From contig JAAWDI010000025.1 of the NCBI GenBank assembly GCA_022793685.1, forward strand, positions 1-50,251: DNA of 50,251 bases, read 5' to 3'. Within the stretch, counting starts at the first letter, position 1, and each line of letters starts with the position of its first letter. Below the pieces are notes generated by a model. It made no database searches and was not told the DNA's origin. It saw only the letters and a list, made by a program, of their open reading frames with translations. This DNA comes from Oscillospiraceae bacterium. GTDB lineage: Bacteria > Bacillota > Clostridia > Oscillospirales > Oscillospiraceae. Shown here in pieces: positions 41,084-48,169 of the stretch. Position numbers and translations under genes: made by a program.

Positions 41084-41728
41084 ATGATGGAGCTGCTTCA
41101 ATCGATTTTTGCGCTCTATGCCGAGCGCGGCGACTGGTTCCTCAGCCTGTTGTGGGACCACTTTCTCCTATCCGGTCAGGCCATCCTGCTTTCGGGAACC
41201 ATCGGCCTTCTGCTGGGGATTTTGATTTCCCAGCACCAAAAAGCGGCGCCCGCTATGATGGGGATATGCAATGTCCTCTATACCATCCCCGCCATCTCGC
41301 TTTTGGGTATCCTGATTCCCTTCACCGGCATCGGAAATAAAACCGCCGTCATTGCCTTGACGATTTACGGCATCATGCCTATGGTACGCAACACCTATGT
41401 GGGGCTGACCACCCTTGACCCGGACATTTTGGAGGCCGCCAACGGCATGGGCAGCACCGCCATGCAGACCCTTTTGCGGGTAAAGCTACCCATGGCCGCC
41501 GGGGTTATTCTGGCAGGTGTGCGGAACATGGTTGTTATGACCGTTTCCGTGGCCGGCATCGCCTCTTTTGTCGGTGCGGGCGGCTTGGGGGTCTCCATCT
41601 ATCGGGGTATCACCATCTATAATCCCGCCATGACTGCGGCGGGAAGCATTTTGATTGCCGCCCTTGCTGTCTTGTTGGATTTCATTTTAGGATGTCTTGA
41701 AAAACATTTCAAAAAACGTGGGAGTTGA
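41084..41728 (+). CDS. Quaternary-amine ABC transporter permease (OpuCB/ProW-like)
   Basis: 214 residues with about six membrane helices. Recognisable blocks are FLLSGQAILLSGTIGLLLGILIS, VLYTIPAISLLGILIPFTGIGNKTA and the ATPase-contact loop ILEAANGMGSTAMQTLLRVKLPMA. There is no clear ribosome site, so translation is probably coupled to the preceding gene, 5 bp away. Opu systems usually have two permeases flanking the binding protein; only one is present, so it likely acts as a homodimer. Confidence 0.92.
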   Translation: MMELLQSIFALYAERGDWFLSLLWDHFLLSGQAILLSGTIGLLLGILISQHQKAAPAMMGICNVLYTIPAISLLGILIPFTGIGNKTAVIALTIYGIMPMVRNTYVGLTTLDPDILEAANGMGSTAMQTLLRVKLPMAAGVILAGVRNMVVMTVSVAGIASFVGAGGLGVSIYRGITIYNPAMTAAGSILIAALAVLLDFILGCLEKHFKKRGS

Positions 41729-41733
41729 TTATT

Positions 41734-42648
41734 ATGAAAAAGAAAATTGTTGCCTTCGCGCTGGCGCTGGTCTCTCTTCTGAGCTTGGCCGCCTGCGGCA
41801 CACCCAAATCGGACGCCGACGCCGGTCCAATCAAAATCGCCACCAAGCCCATGACAGAGCAGTATATTCTGGGTGAAATGCTGGGGCTTATTCTTGAGGA
41901 CGCCGGTTATGAAGTGGAAATCACCAAGGGCATCGGCGGCGGCACCAACAACATCCACCCCGCCATGGAAAAGGGCGAGTTTGACCTTTACCCGGAATAT
42001 ACCTCCAGCGGTTGGGTCATGGTGCTGAATCATGACGCCGTCGGTGTGGACGACACAAAAATGTTCGACGACCTGAAAGCGGAATATCAGGAAAAATTCC
42101 AAATGACATGGGTGGGCCTCTATGGGTTCAACAACACCTTCACCATCGCGGTGCGGGACGAAGCCGCCCAGCAGTATAACCTGAAAACCACCAGCGACCT
42201 CGCCGCTGTGGCCGGTGAGCTGAACTTTGGCGGCAATCCGGACTATATTGAACGTGCAGATGGCTTCTCACTCTTGTGCGACACTTATGGTCTTAATTTC
42301 AAAAGCGTCTCTGATATTGACATCGGTCTGAAATATCAAGCCCTTCAGAGCGGCGACATTGACGTTACAAACGCTTTCACAACGGACGCTCAGCTTGGCA
42401 ATGAATCTGCCGGCCTGGTCACGCTGGAGGACGATAAGCACCTTCAGGTCAACTACTTCTGCTCCACCGTAGTTCGGCAGGACGCATTGGAGAAATACCC
42501 CGGTCTGGAAGAAACCCTGATGAAGATGGATAACCTGCTGTCTGACGGCGAAATGGCCCACCTGAACTATCTTGTAGAGGTGGAAGGCGCAGACGAAAAA
42601 GAGGTGGCCCGGAACTTTTTGGTGGAAAAGGGCATCCTGGAGGGATAA
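41734..42648 (+). CDS. Glycine betaine/choline-type substrate-binding lipoprotein (OpuCC/OsmF-like)
   Basis: 304 residues from ATG 41734 (GGGAG upstream). The lipobox LSLAACGT lipidates Cys near 22. The mature part has the OpuAC/OpuC fold: IKIATKPMTEQYILGEMLGLILEDAGYEVEITKGIGGG, FDLYPEYTSSGW, and a C-terminal lobe from SDIDIGLKYQALQSGDIDVTNAFTTDAQL. Tyr/Trp-rich segments suit a cation-pi pocket for trimethylammonium groups. It lies between its permease and ATPase genes. Confidence 0.92.
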   Translation: MKKKIVAFALALVSLLSLAACGTPKSDADAGPIKIATKPMTEQYILGEMLGLILEDAGYEVEITKGIGGGTNNIHPAMEKGEFDLYPEYTSSGWVMVLNHDAVGVDDTKMFDDLKAEYQEKFQMTWVGLYGFNNTFTIAVRDEAAQQYNLKTTSDLAAVAGELNFGGNPDYIERADGFSLLCDTYGLNFKSVSDIDIGLKYQALQSGDIDVTNAFTTDAQLGNESAGLVTLEDDKHLQVNYFCSTVVRQDALEKYPGLEETLMKMDNLLSDGEMAHLNYLVEVEGADEKEVARNFLVEKGILEG

Positions 42649-42651
42649 CCC

Positions 42652-43410
42652 ATGGCGGAGACCATCATTCAATTTGACCATGTGCACAAAGCCTTTGACG
42701 GACATCCGGTATTACAGGATTTTTCACTCTCCATTGAAGAGGGAACATTTTTGACGGTGATTGGCCGCTCCGGCTGCGGAAAAACCACCGCTCTGCGATT
42801 GGTCAACCGCTTGATTGCCGCTGATGCGGGCAAGGTCTTTGTGAAGGGAAAGGACGTGGCCGAAACCGACCCTGTCACCCTTCGCCGCCGCATCGGCTAC
42901 ACCATCCAAAACGTTGGACTTTTTCCCCACATGACTGTGGAAAAAAATATCGCCTATGTCCCAACCATCTCCAAGTCTCCCCTCTGGAAAGGAGAGGAGC
43001 GGCACAGGCGTGCGTCGGAGCTTTTACAAAGCGTGGGGCTGGAACCGGATTTGGCAGGCCGGTACCCCAGAGAGCTATCCGGCGGGCAGCGTCAGCGGGT
43101 CGGCATCGCCAGGGCCTTGGCCTCTCAGCCGGACATCCTGCTGATGGACGAGCCCTTCGGCGCGGTCGATGAAATCACCCGACGCCAGCTTCAGGATGAA
43201 ATCCTGCGGATTCACCAAGAGCAGGGCATTACTATTCTCTTTGTGACCCATGATATGGAGGAAGCTCTCAAATTGGGAACACGAGTGCTGGTGATGGAAG
43301 AGGGCAGGGCCGCGCAATTCGCTCCCCCCAGCGGCATCATAGCCCAGCCTGCCACCCCCTTTGTGGCTCAGCTTGTCTGCCGAAGCCGCGACTTTGCCCC
43401 CAGGCAATGA
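42652..43410 (+). CDS. Quaternary-amine ABC transporter ATPase without CBS domains (OpuCA/ProV-like)
   Basis: 252 residues. Walker A GRSGCGKTTA (about 38-47), signature LSGGQRQRVGIARAL, Walker B ILLMDEPFGAVDEITR and FVTHDMEEA are intact. Osmoregulatory OpuCA/ProV proteins carry a C-terminal pair of CBS domains that sense ionic strength and reach about 380-400 residues; this one ends right after the ATPase core. That points to nutrient uptake rather than osmotic control. Confidence 0.93.
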   Translation: MAETIIQFDHVHKAFDGHPVLQDFSLSIEEGTFLTVIGRSGCGKTTALRLVNRLIAADAGKVFVKGKDVAETDPVTLRRRIGYTIQNVGLFPHMTVEKNIAYVPTISKSPLWKGEERHRRASELLQSVGLEPDLAGRYPRELSGGQRQRVGIARALASQPDILLMDEPFGAVDEITRRQLQDEILRIHQEQGITILFVTHDMEEALKLGTRVLVMEEGRAAQFAPPSGIIAQPATPFVAQLVCRSRDFAPRQ

Positions 43411-43424
43411 GGAAGTACCTATAT

Positions 43425-43462
43425 AAAAAGGCCGAGAGGTATATACCTCTCGGCCTTTTTAT
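43425..43462. terminator. Terminator of the Opu operon
   Basis: Perfect palindrome AAAAAGGCCGAGAGGTAT / ATACCTCTCGGCCTTTTT, usable from both sides; the CarD gene converges on it. Confidence 0.92.
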
Positions 43463-43494
43463 ACGTCGCTGCCAGCATATCCGCTTTCTGCCTG

Positions 43495-44001
43495 TTATGC
43501 GCCTTCACTCCGCTCGCCCTCCAACCGTTGGGCAATATAGGGCTGAACATCCTCCCGCTCGATACCAAGCGCCGCGGCCAGCTCGCCAAAGAGCAATTCC
43601 TCGCCCCGCTTCATGAAGCGTTCATCCACAGCGCCAAGCTTTTTACCGGCAGCCTTGGCTGCCTTTTTCTTGGCATAAATGGACTTCGTTAACTCTACCA
43701 AATCACCGCAGCTATGGTTGCGGAGGGACTTCTCATAGTGTTCCGCTAAATCCCCCAATGCTTTACTGCGAAAAATACCCGCTTCAATCGAGGGGATGCT
43801 GTCAATCAATTCCTCGGCCTCCTGTCGGGTCAGAATCGGCCGCATAAACACCGTTGGCCTGTCTGCCGGTGTGGAAATGCTGTATGACTCATAAAGCGGC
43901 TTCAAAAGATAGTGCCAGTGGCCCCTATCCCCTTCTGTAAGGCTTTCCACCCTGCACACGCCCGTATTGCCATATACGATTAAATCACCTGGCTGAAACA
44001 T
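43495..44001 (-). CDS. CarD-family transcriptional regulator
   Basis: 168 residues from ATG 44001 (GGGAGGGGAATC upstream). The N-terminal Tudor-like RNA-polymerase-interaction domain reads MFQPGDLIVYGNTGVCRVESL, then HWHYLLKPLYESYSISTPAD. The helical C-terminal DNA-contact domain includes RPILTRQEAEELIDSIPSI, FRSKALGDLAEHYEKSL and LFGELAAALGIEREDVQPYI. CarD proteins bind the polymerase beta subunit and stabilise open promoters. It sits next to the prophage end but is an ordinary host family. Confidence 0.9.
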   Translation of the reverse strand: MFQPGDLIVYGNTGVCRVESLTEGDRGHWHYLLKPLYESYSISTPADRPTVFMRPILTRQEAEELIDSIPSIEAGIFRSKALGDLAEHYEKSLRNHSCGDLVELTKSIYAKKKAAKAAGKKLGAVDERFMKRGEELLFGELAAALGIEREDVQPYIAQRLEGERSEGA

Positions 44002-44057
44002 GATTCCCCTCCCGTTTTCGTTGCCATCATACCGTTCCAGTACATGATAGCATAAAA

Positions 44058-44089
44058 AAAGCGGCAAAATAAGAGAATTTTGCCGCTTA
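44058..44089 (-). terminator. Terminator of the prophage late operon
   Basis: Minus-strand stem AAGCGGCAAAAT / ATTTTGCCGCTT followed by TTTTT, 14 bp after the endolysin stop. The late transcript probably ends here. Confidence 0.85.
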
Positions 44090-44102
44090 ACAGGACGGAT
44101 TT

Positions 44103-44777
44103 TTATTCCCCTTTATATTTTTCTGCCGCCCTCAAGGCCATAATAGCAGCCTGGTACCTTGGCACCAGCTCCATGGGCCGCTTTCCGTCGGTGATGCCCA
44201 GCTTCACCGCCTCCTGAAGCTCCGCCTGTGCCCACGCTGGGGCAGGCTGCTCTGCCAGATAGCCCTGCAGCGCCTCATAGATTTCCTTCCCTGTCATGGT
44301 CTCCTCTTCCCTTTCATAAGCGGGCCGAATGGCCGCCACAATGTATTTCTTTGCCCGCGTACGCCGCAGCACCGCGCCGCCGTTAGCCTCGTTCCCGCTG
44401 CCTGTGTTGCCGTCAATGGTGGTGATGTTCACTCCGTCATATTGCTCGCAGACGCCAATGTGTTCCGTCCGCTTTTTCCCGGAAAAGCTGAAAAAAATCA
44501 AGTCGCCGGGCCGGTAATCGCCATAGACAGCCTGTCCCTTGTGAAATGCGTACAGCGCCGAGCAGCTCGCTGTCTTCTTCCCGCCGAAGAACAGCGCAGA
44601 CGCGCCCGCCTCGCGGAAGCACCACCATACAAATGCCACACACCACGGGTAGGCGGCCCCCGCCACCCTGCGGCCATAGTAAGCTGTGTTGTACTTCACC
44701 GTGTTGCTTCCGGCGGGGGCCTCCTTCACGCCCAGTTCCTGTCGGGCCACGGCAAGAATGTTATTTGCTGCTGCCAT
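44103..44777 (-). CDS. Phage endolysin with CHAP-type amidase domain
   Basis: 224 residues from ATG 44777, which has AGGAGGGG upstream and overlaps the holin-like gene by 17 bp. The catalytic part (1-150) shows the CHAP/NlpC Cys-His pattern: YPWCVAFVWWCFREAG with the Cys near 46, then PGDLIFFSFSGKKRTEHIGVCEQY with the His near 107, and TIDGNTGSG. The last 65 residues (TGKEIYEALQGYLAEQP...AVKLGITDGKRP) look like a small helical wall-binding or multimerisation module. It degrades peptidoglycan at lysis. Confidence 0.9.
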   Translation of the reverse strand: MAAANNILAVARQELGVKEAPAGSNTVKYNTAYYGRRVAGAAYPWCVAFVWWCFREAGASALFFGGKKTASCSALYAFHKGQAVYGDYRPGDLIFFSFSGKKRTEHIGVCEQYDGVNITTIDGNTGSGNEANGGAVLRRTRAKKYIVAAIRPAYEREEETMTGKEIYEALQGYLAEQPAPAWAQAELQEAVKLGITDGKRPMELVPRYQAAIMALRAAEKYKGE

Positions 44778-45114
44778 TTTGCGCCCCTCCTGACGCCATT
44801 GCCACGCCTGCGCTCTCTGGCACAGGCAGGTCGCTTTCACCTCGCTTGGCGCTTAAAACAGACCGCTGCGCGGCCTTTGTTTTTTCTTCCTCGCTTCGCT
44901 CCAAGCCCCCTTGCACCGCCTGCGCAAGCGCTTCCGCGTCCACTTTTCCCTCCGTTAGCACATAGGCTACCGCGCTGATAACCGCCGCCACTGTGCCCGC
45001 CACCGTCTGAAGCTCCGAGGCGTCGCCACCCAGAGCGATGCAGATTCCCGTCGCCACACCAGCCAACGCCATCCACAGCTTCCGGCTGGTCAGTTTCCGC
45101 AATATGTTGTTCAT
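44761..45114 (-). CDS. Putative phage holin
   Basis: 117 residues. A basic start (MNNILRKLTSRKLW) leads into two hydrophobic helices (MALAGVATGICIALGG and TVAGTVAAVISAVAYVL), followed by a charged tail that includes EALAQAVQGGLERSEEEKTKAA. Position directly before the endolysin, with overlap, and the two-helix plan fit a small class II-like holin. Confidence 0.8.
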   Translation of the reverse strand: MNNILRKLTSRKLWMALAGVATGICIALGGDASELQTVAGTVAAVISAVAYVLTEGKVDAEALAQAVQGGLERSEEEKTKAAQRSVLSAKRGESDLPVPESAGVAMASGGAQNGSSK

Positions 45115-45347
45115 GGCTTGTCCTCCTTCTTCGACGTACCAAACAGTCCGCCGTCGTTATGCTCAAAGATATTTTCGATTACCTTCATCGCGCTTATGCC
45201 AAGCAGCGACGTGATTGCCTGCTGCGACAACTCCGCCACCGGATAAGGCTGCCCTAACCGCACGGTGGCATAGACCGCAATCAGATAGGACGCGCTCACC
45301 CACCCCAGCGCCGCAATTTGCGTGGTGACGAACAGGAACGCCGTCAC
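45111..45347 (-). CDS. Small phage membrane protein, possible second holin/antiholin
   Basis: 78 residues if started at GTG 45347. Two membrane helices are visible (FLFVTTQIAALGWVSASYLIAVYATV and ITSLLGISAMKVIENIF), then a charged tail ending GTSKKEDKP. No ATG is available. An ATT at 45365, overlapping the stop of the previous gene and 11 nt after GGAGGG, is another possible start. It overlaps the next holin-like gene by 4 bp, suggesting a holin/antiholin pair. Confidence 0.6.
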   Translation of the reverse strand: MTAFLFVTTQIAALGWVSASYLIAVYATVRLGQPYPVAELSQQAITSLLGISAMKVIENIFEHNDGGLFGTSKKEDKP

Positions 45348-45360
45348 CGTTTGGATTTTT

Positions 45361-45792
45361 CTAATACCGTCCGTCTCCCTCCAGCTTTCGCCGCAGCTGC
45401 CGCTTGTGCTTTTCATAGCCCAACTTGCTGTTTTGGTGGAGCGGGTCAGCCACGCCCTTGGCCACACCCCACAGCCTGGTAGCATAAGCCTCTCCATGCT
45501 CTCGGCATACCCGGCGCAGTTCCGTTGCATTAGGCTGCTTTTCAAACCGTGCTGTACCCAGCAGACAGCAGCCGTTTTCCTCATCGTAAGCGATGAGGTC
45601 TGCCACCCGGTGGGCCTTGTTTCGCCATTTGAGCGTAATAACAACATATACTGTTCGTCCGTTTCGCTCTACAGCACCAGATATTATCTCATCCGCCTGA
45701 AGCTTTTTCTTCACATTCCTCCACGAAAATATTTGCGGCTCGTTCAGCTCCTGAAACCGCCGCACACGCAGTGCGTTTGATACGGATTTCAT
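45361..45792 (-). CDS. Phage protein of unknown function
   Basis: 143 residues from ATG 45792 (GGAAGGGGCG upstream). I do not recognise a family. It is basic and soluble. The middle (GRTVYVVITLKWRNKAHRVADLIAYDEENGCCLLGTARF) looks like a small beta-sheet domain, and the C-terminus is very Lys/Arg-rich (YEKHKRQLRRKLEGDGRY). It lies in the tail-to-lysis interval of the late operon. Confidence 0.6.
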   Translation of the reverse strand: MKSVSNALRVRRFQELNEPQIFSWRNVKKKLQADEIISGAVERNGRTVYVVITLKWRNKAHRVADLIAYDEENGCCLLGTARFEKQPNATELRRVCREHGEAYATRLWGVAKGVADPLHQNSKLGYEKHKRQLRRKLEGDGRY

Positions 45793-45832
45793 AGGTTCGC
45801 CCCTTCCGTCATGCCCACATGGGGCCGCGCTT

Positions 45833-46354
45833 TCATTCCGGCCTGAACGGTGCAACCTTTTCCGCCTGTTCCTTCACAAACGCAGCAAGGCTTTCCCTGC
45901 CATACTGTTTTGCAGCCTGTGCTTTCAACCGCTGGGCACACTCCCGCGCCAGCCGCCGTTCCAAACAGCCGTTCCCGTGGGCGTTCAATTCCATGGGCGC
46001 CGTCGGGTCTCCAGTGTCCATCAAAACGCTGACGCTCTGCCCATCCAACAATGCAGCCAGCTGCCCGTCAGTCATGGCTGCCAGCGCCTCGTCTGTGTAC
46101 TGCAGATTTTGACCCTCGTCCATCTGTTGCACCATACCAATCATGTCCAATCGGGCGGCGGCTTCTGCCACATATGCCGCCGTCTCGGCATCCAGCAGAA
46201 TGTCGGCGGGCGCTCCATCATCCGCCGCCAACGCCATAGGCGTGGCCGCCACCGCCTCATACACCGCCTTCAGGCGGGCAGCCAGTTCATTGTGGCCCAA
46301 CTGCCGTGCTGTCTGCTCAGCGGTTAAGTCCCCGGTCTTTTCTTGAATGTCCAA
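45833..46354 (-). CDS. Phage protein of unknown function, TTG start
   Basis: 173 residues from TTG 46354, supported by GGGGAGG 7 nt upstream; an in-frame ATG farther upstream (MWGGITLD) lacks a site. The product is Ala-rich and acidic, mostly helical (DLTAEQTARQLGHNELAARLKAVYEAVAATPMALAADD). Family unknown. Its start overlaps the preceding gene by 38 bp. Confidence 0.55.
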   Translation of the reverse strand: MDIQEKTGDLTAEQTARQLGHNELAARLKAVYEAVAATPMALAADDGAPADILLDAETAAYVAEAAARLDMIGMVQQMDEGQNLQYTDEALAAMTDGQLAALLDGQSVSVLMDTGDPTAPMELNAHGNGCLERRLARECAQRLKAQAAKQYGRESLAAFVKEQAEKVAPFRPE

Positions 46355-46730
46355 AGTGATTCCTCCCCACATGGTTATAATGAATGCCCAGATGCCACGC
46401 CACGGCGCGGCACAGGCGGAAATCCTGCGGATTTTGTGTTCCTGTTTCTTTGATTGCAGCCGCCACAGCCGCCTTCTCCTGCTCTGCTTTGGCAGAAATT
46501 CGGAACAGCGCAGCTTTCTCTGCGCTTCCGCCATAAGCCCAAGAGCTGATTGGTTCTTCCGCCCCGGCCTTCATAACGCGCCGTAAAGCGGCCCGCGCCC
46601 TTGGCAGCCATTGCTCCACCGGCGGCATGGCGCCAAACCGGTACTTATCCCCATAATAGGGCGGGTGGTGCTTCAAAAAGCGCCGGGAATCCCGCCCTGC
46701 AAATTTTGCCTGCCATTTTTTCTTGTTCAT
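46317..46730 (-). CDS. Basic phage protein of unknown function
   Basis: 137 residues from ATG 46730, preceded by GGTGAGAAG. It begins MNKKKWQAKFAGRDSRRFLKHHPPYYGDKYRFG, strongly basic, with an Ala/Glu helical middle (SAEKAALFRISAKAEQEKAAVAAAIKE). No family is recognised. It is the first gene after the long gene-free stretch in the late operon. Confidence 0.55.
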   Translation of the reverse strand: MNKKKWQAKFAGRDSRRFLKHHPPYYGDKYRFGAMPPVEQWLPRARAALRRVMKAGAEEPISSWAYGGSAEKAALFRISAKAEQEKAAVAAAIKETGTQNPQDFRLCRAVAWHLGIHYNHVGRNHFGHSRKDRGLNR

Positions 46731-46739
46731 CTTCTCACC

Positions 46740-47540
46740 TGCATATTTCCACGCCGGAGCATTTTAGCCTGGCAGGCAACGGCAACACCTGCCCTCACAC
46801 CAAACGGGTGACGAATTCGTTTGGCGCTCTGTCTCTGCTCACTACGTTTGCGCGCTTCACTGAAGTAACCTGCTTTCGCTCCAATTCGGGCTTAAATTCT
46901 TGGCCTTTGATTCCTCGCCCTCACATTGTTCCAAGCGTTCCTGCGGCGCCTGTATAAGCGCGTTCTGTTGTCCATTATCTGGTGCTCCGGGGCCTTGCCC
47001 GTCCCTATGCGCCCTCCGGCAGGGTTCCCGCATAGAGTTTCTCGTCGATTTCTTTCCTGTGGTTTCCCACAAGGCTGTTGAACCAGCTCTTTCGGAGACC
47101 TTCTGTCACCAAAGCGTCTCCTGCCCGGTGCTTCCCTTTAAGCGACGTTTACATTGCGCTATTCTCACGCAACAACGCACCTGCGGATGTTGTCACGCTC
47201 ACGCTTTCCGGCGCATCCGGGCCGCCTTCGCTCCCATTCGGACTTGAAGCCGCCGCTCTGCAGCTCTGCCTTCTCATCCTCATTTCATTCCAAGCGGCCC
47301 TGCGCCTCCGCGTTCGCGCCTTTTACAGGCGGTACTCTACTCAGTTATTCACGGGCAGCATTTCTGCCTTATCGCGCTCGCTTTTGGCAAACTGCCAGTG
47401 CGGCTCCCTTTCCGTATTCGCTCCAGTCCATCCACACCGGCGCGCCTATGCTCACGCTTCCCGCTATCCTTTCGATGGTAATCTACACCCCGTGGCCCGC
47501 GTTCTTCGCTCCCTATCTCGTATTCTCTTGCCCCCATTCC
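46740..47540. repeat. Degenerate repeat tract within the prophage
   Basis: No gene is convincing here on either strand. The word TTCGCTCC recurs at 46875, 47227, 47417 and 47505. A 22-bp unit TTCGCTCC-(A/C)-ATTCGG-(G/A)-CTT-(A/G)-AA appears at 46875-46896 and 47227-47248, each followed about 35-40 bp later by TTCCAAGCG. CTCACGCTT-type words shared with the spacers at 15.2 and 25.2 kb also occur. A hairpin with arms CCAAACG / CGTTTGG lies near 46798-46822. Confidence 0.5.
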
Positions 47541-47940
47541 CCAAAAAACATTAGTAGGTTTCCTTTGGAGAGGAAACACAATAAGGCAAGTGAGCTTTGA
47601 GAGATTTCCCAAAGCGAGGGATACGAAAACCGCACTGACGAGGCACGGTATTATCCAGCTATCTGCGCCCTGGCGCAGACCTTAGGTTCTCTTAGACAGT
47701 CGCTTCACGCGGTGGGCAACACCGCCTTATCCCGCTGTGACCGTTAGCACGTCGGAGCAAACTATACTCACTCCGTTTCCGCGTAAACGCGAAAACTGCG
47801 TATTGCTTCGTTGCTCCTCCTCATCTCGGCAAACCCGCTTACGCTGGGCTTTGTCTCGAAGAAAAACAACCGTGCATGCCCCTTCGCACACCCCATTTTC
47901 ATCCATTGGGTTACCCGGGTTTTACGTCTCCTATGACTGG
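47541..47940 (-). ncRNA. Candidate structured non-coding RNA in the prophage late region
   Basis: About 400 nt with no usable reading frame contain many nested complementary arms. These are GGAGCAA/TTGCTCC (47817-47811 with 47760-47754) enclosing ATAC/GTAT and a CGCG-UUUA-CGCG hairpin; GACG..ACGGT / ACCGT..CGTC (47753-47740 with 47649-47637) enclosing hairpins GCGGTG/CACCGC (47725-47709) and TCTGCGC/GCGCAGA (47679-47662); and a last hairpin GTTTCC/GGAAAC (47577-47558) followed by six T (47548-47543). The strand is that of the phage genes. Size, phage context and multi-branch shape recall the giant phage RNAs GOLLD and ROOL, but I could not match it to either, or to a group II intron domain V. 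Confidence 0.5.
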
Positions 47941-47943
47941 GAC

Positions 47944-48024
47944 TTAAAAGACGACTGAAACGAATTTAGACGTATCCACGCTCTCCGGCGCTTTGATAAT
48001 GTTGTTATACTGGAATTTCATCAT
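47944..48024 (-). CDS. 26-residue phage mini-gene with strong ribosome site
   Basis: MMKFQYNNIIKAPESVDTSKFVSVVF ends at TAA 47946-47944. AAAAAGGAG lies 9 nt before the first of two ATG codons, one of the best ribosome sites in the prophage. The sequence stops abruptly just where the structured RNA candidate begins, so it may be the head of a longer tail gene cut by an insertion, or a genuine leader peptide. No family is recognised. Confidence 0.45.
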   Translation of the reverse strand: MMKFQYNNIIKAPESVDTSKFVSVVF

Positions 48025-48169
48025 ATTACTTTTCTCCTTTTTGATTGTTTGGCAATCTGCCGCACCAGAGTCGCCGCCCTGCCTTGCCCCGCAGCGCGGC
48101 TCCAGGACTGACTGCATCCACACCTCCCTTCGCCCTCCGGCGCAGAGGTATACAGGCAAGCAACACCAA

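Noticed and set aside
43400-44100. Prophage attachment site near the CarD gene
   Set aside because: No integrase, tRNA or repeated core is visible; the other prophage end lies outside the window, so no att pair can be tested.
46731-47943. Group II or group I intron
   Set aside because: No reverse transcriptase or endonuclease gene and no recognisable domain V (AGC-bulge-GUU) or group I core. A degraded intron cannot be fully excluded.
47737-47958. Plus-strand frame ending LPGFYVSYDWDLKDD
   Set aside because: It is opposite to all phage genes, has no ribosome site and overlaps the structured RNA arms.
46741-47960. CRISPR array because of recurring short words
   Set aside because: Repeats are short, imperfect and irregularly spaced; there are no cas genes.
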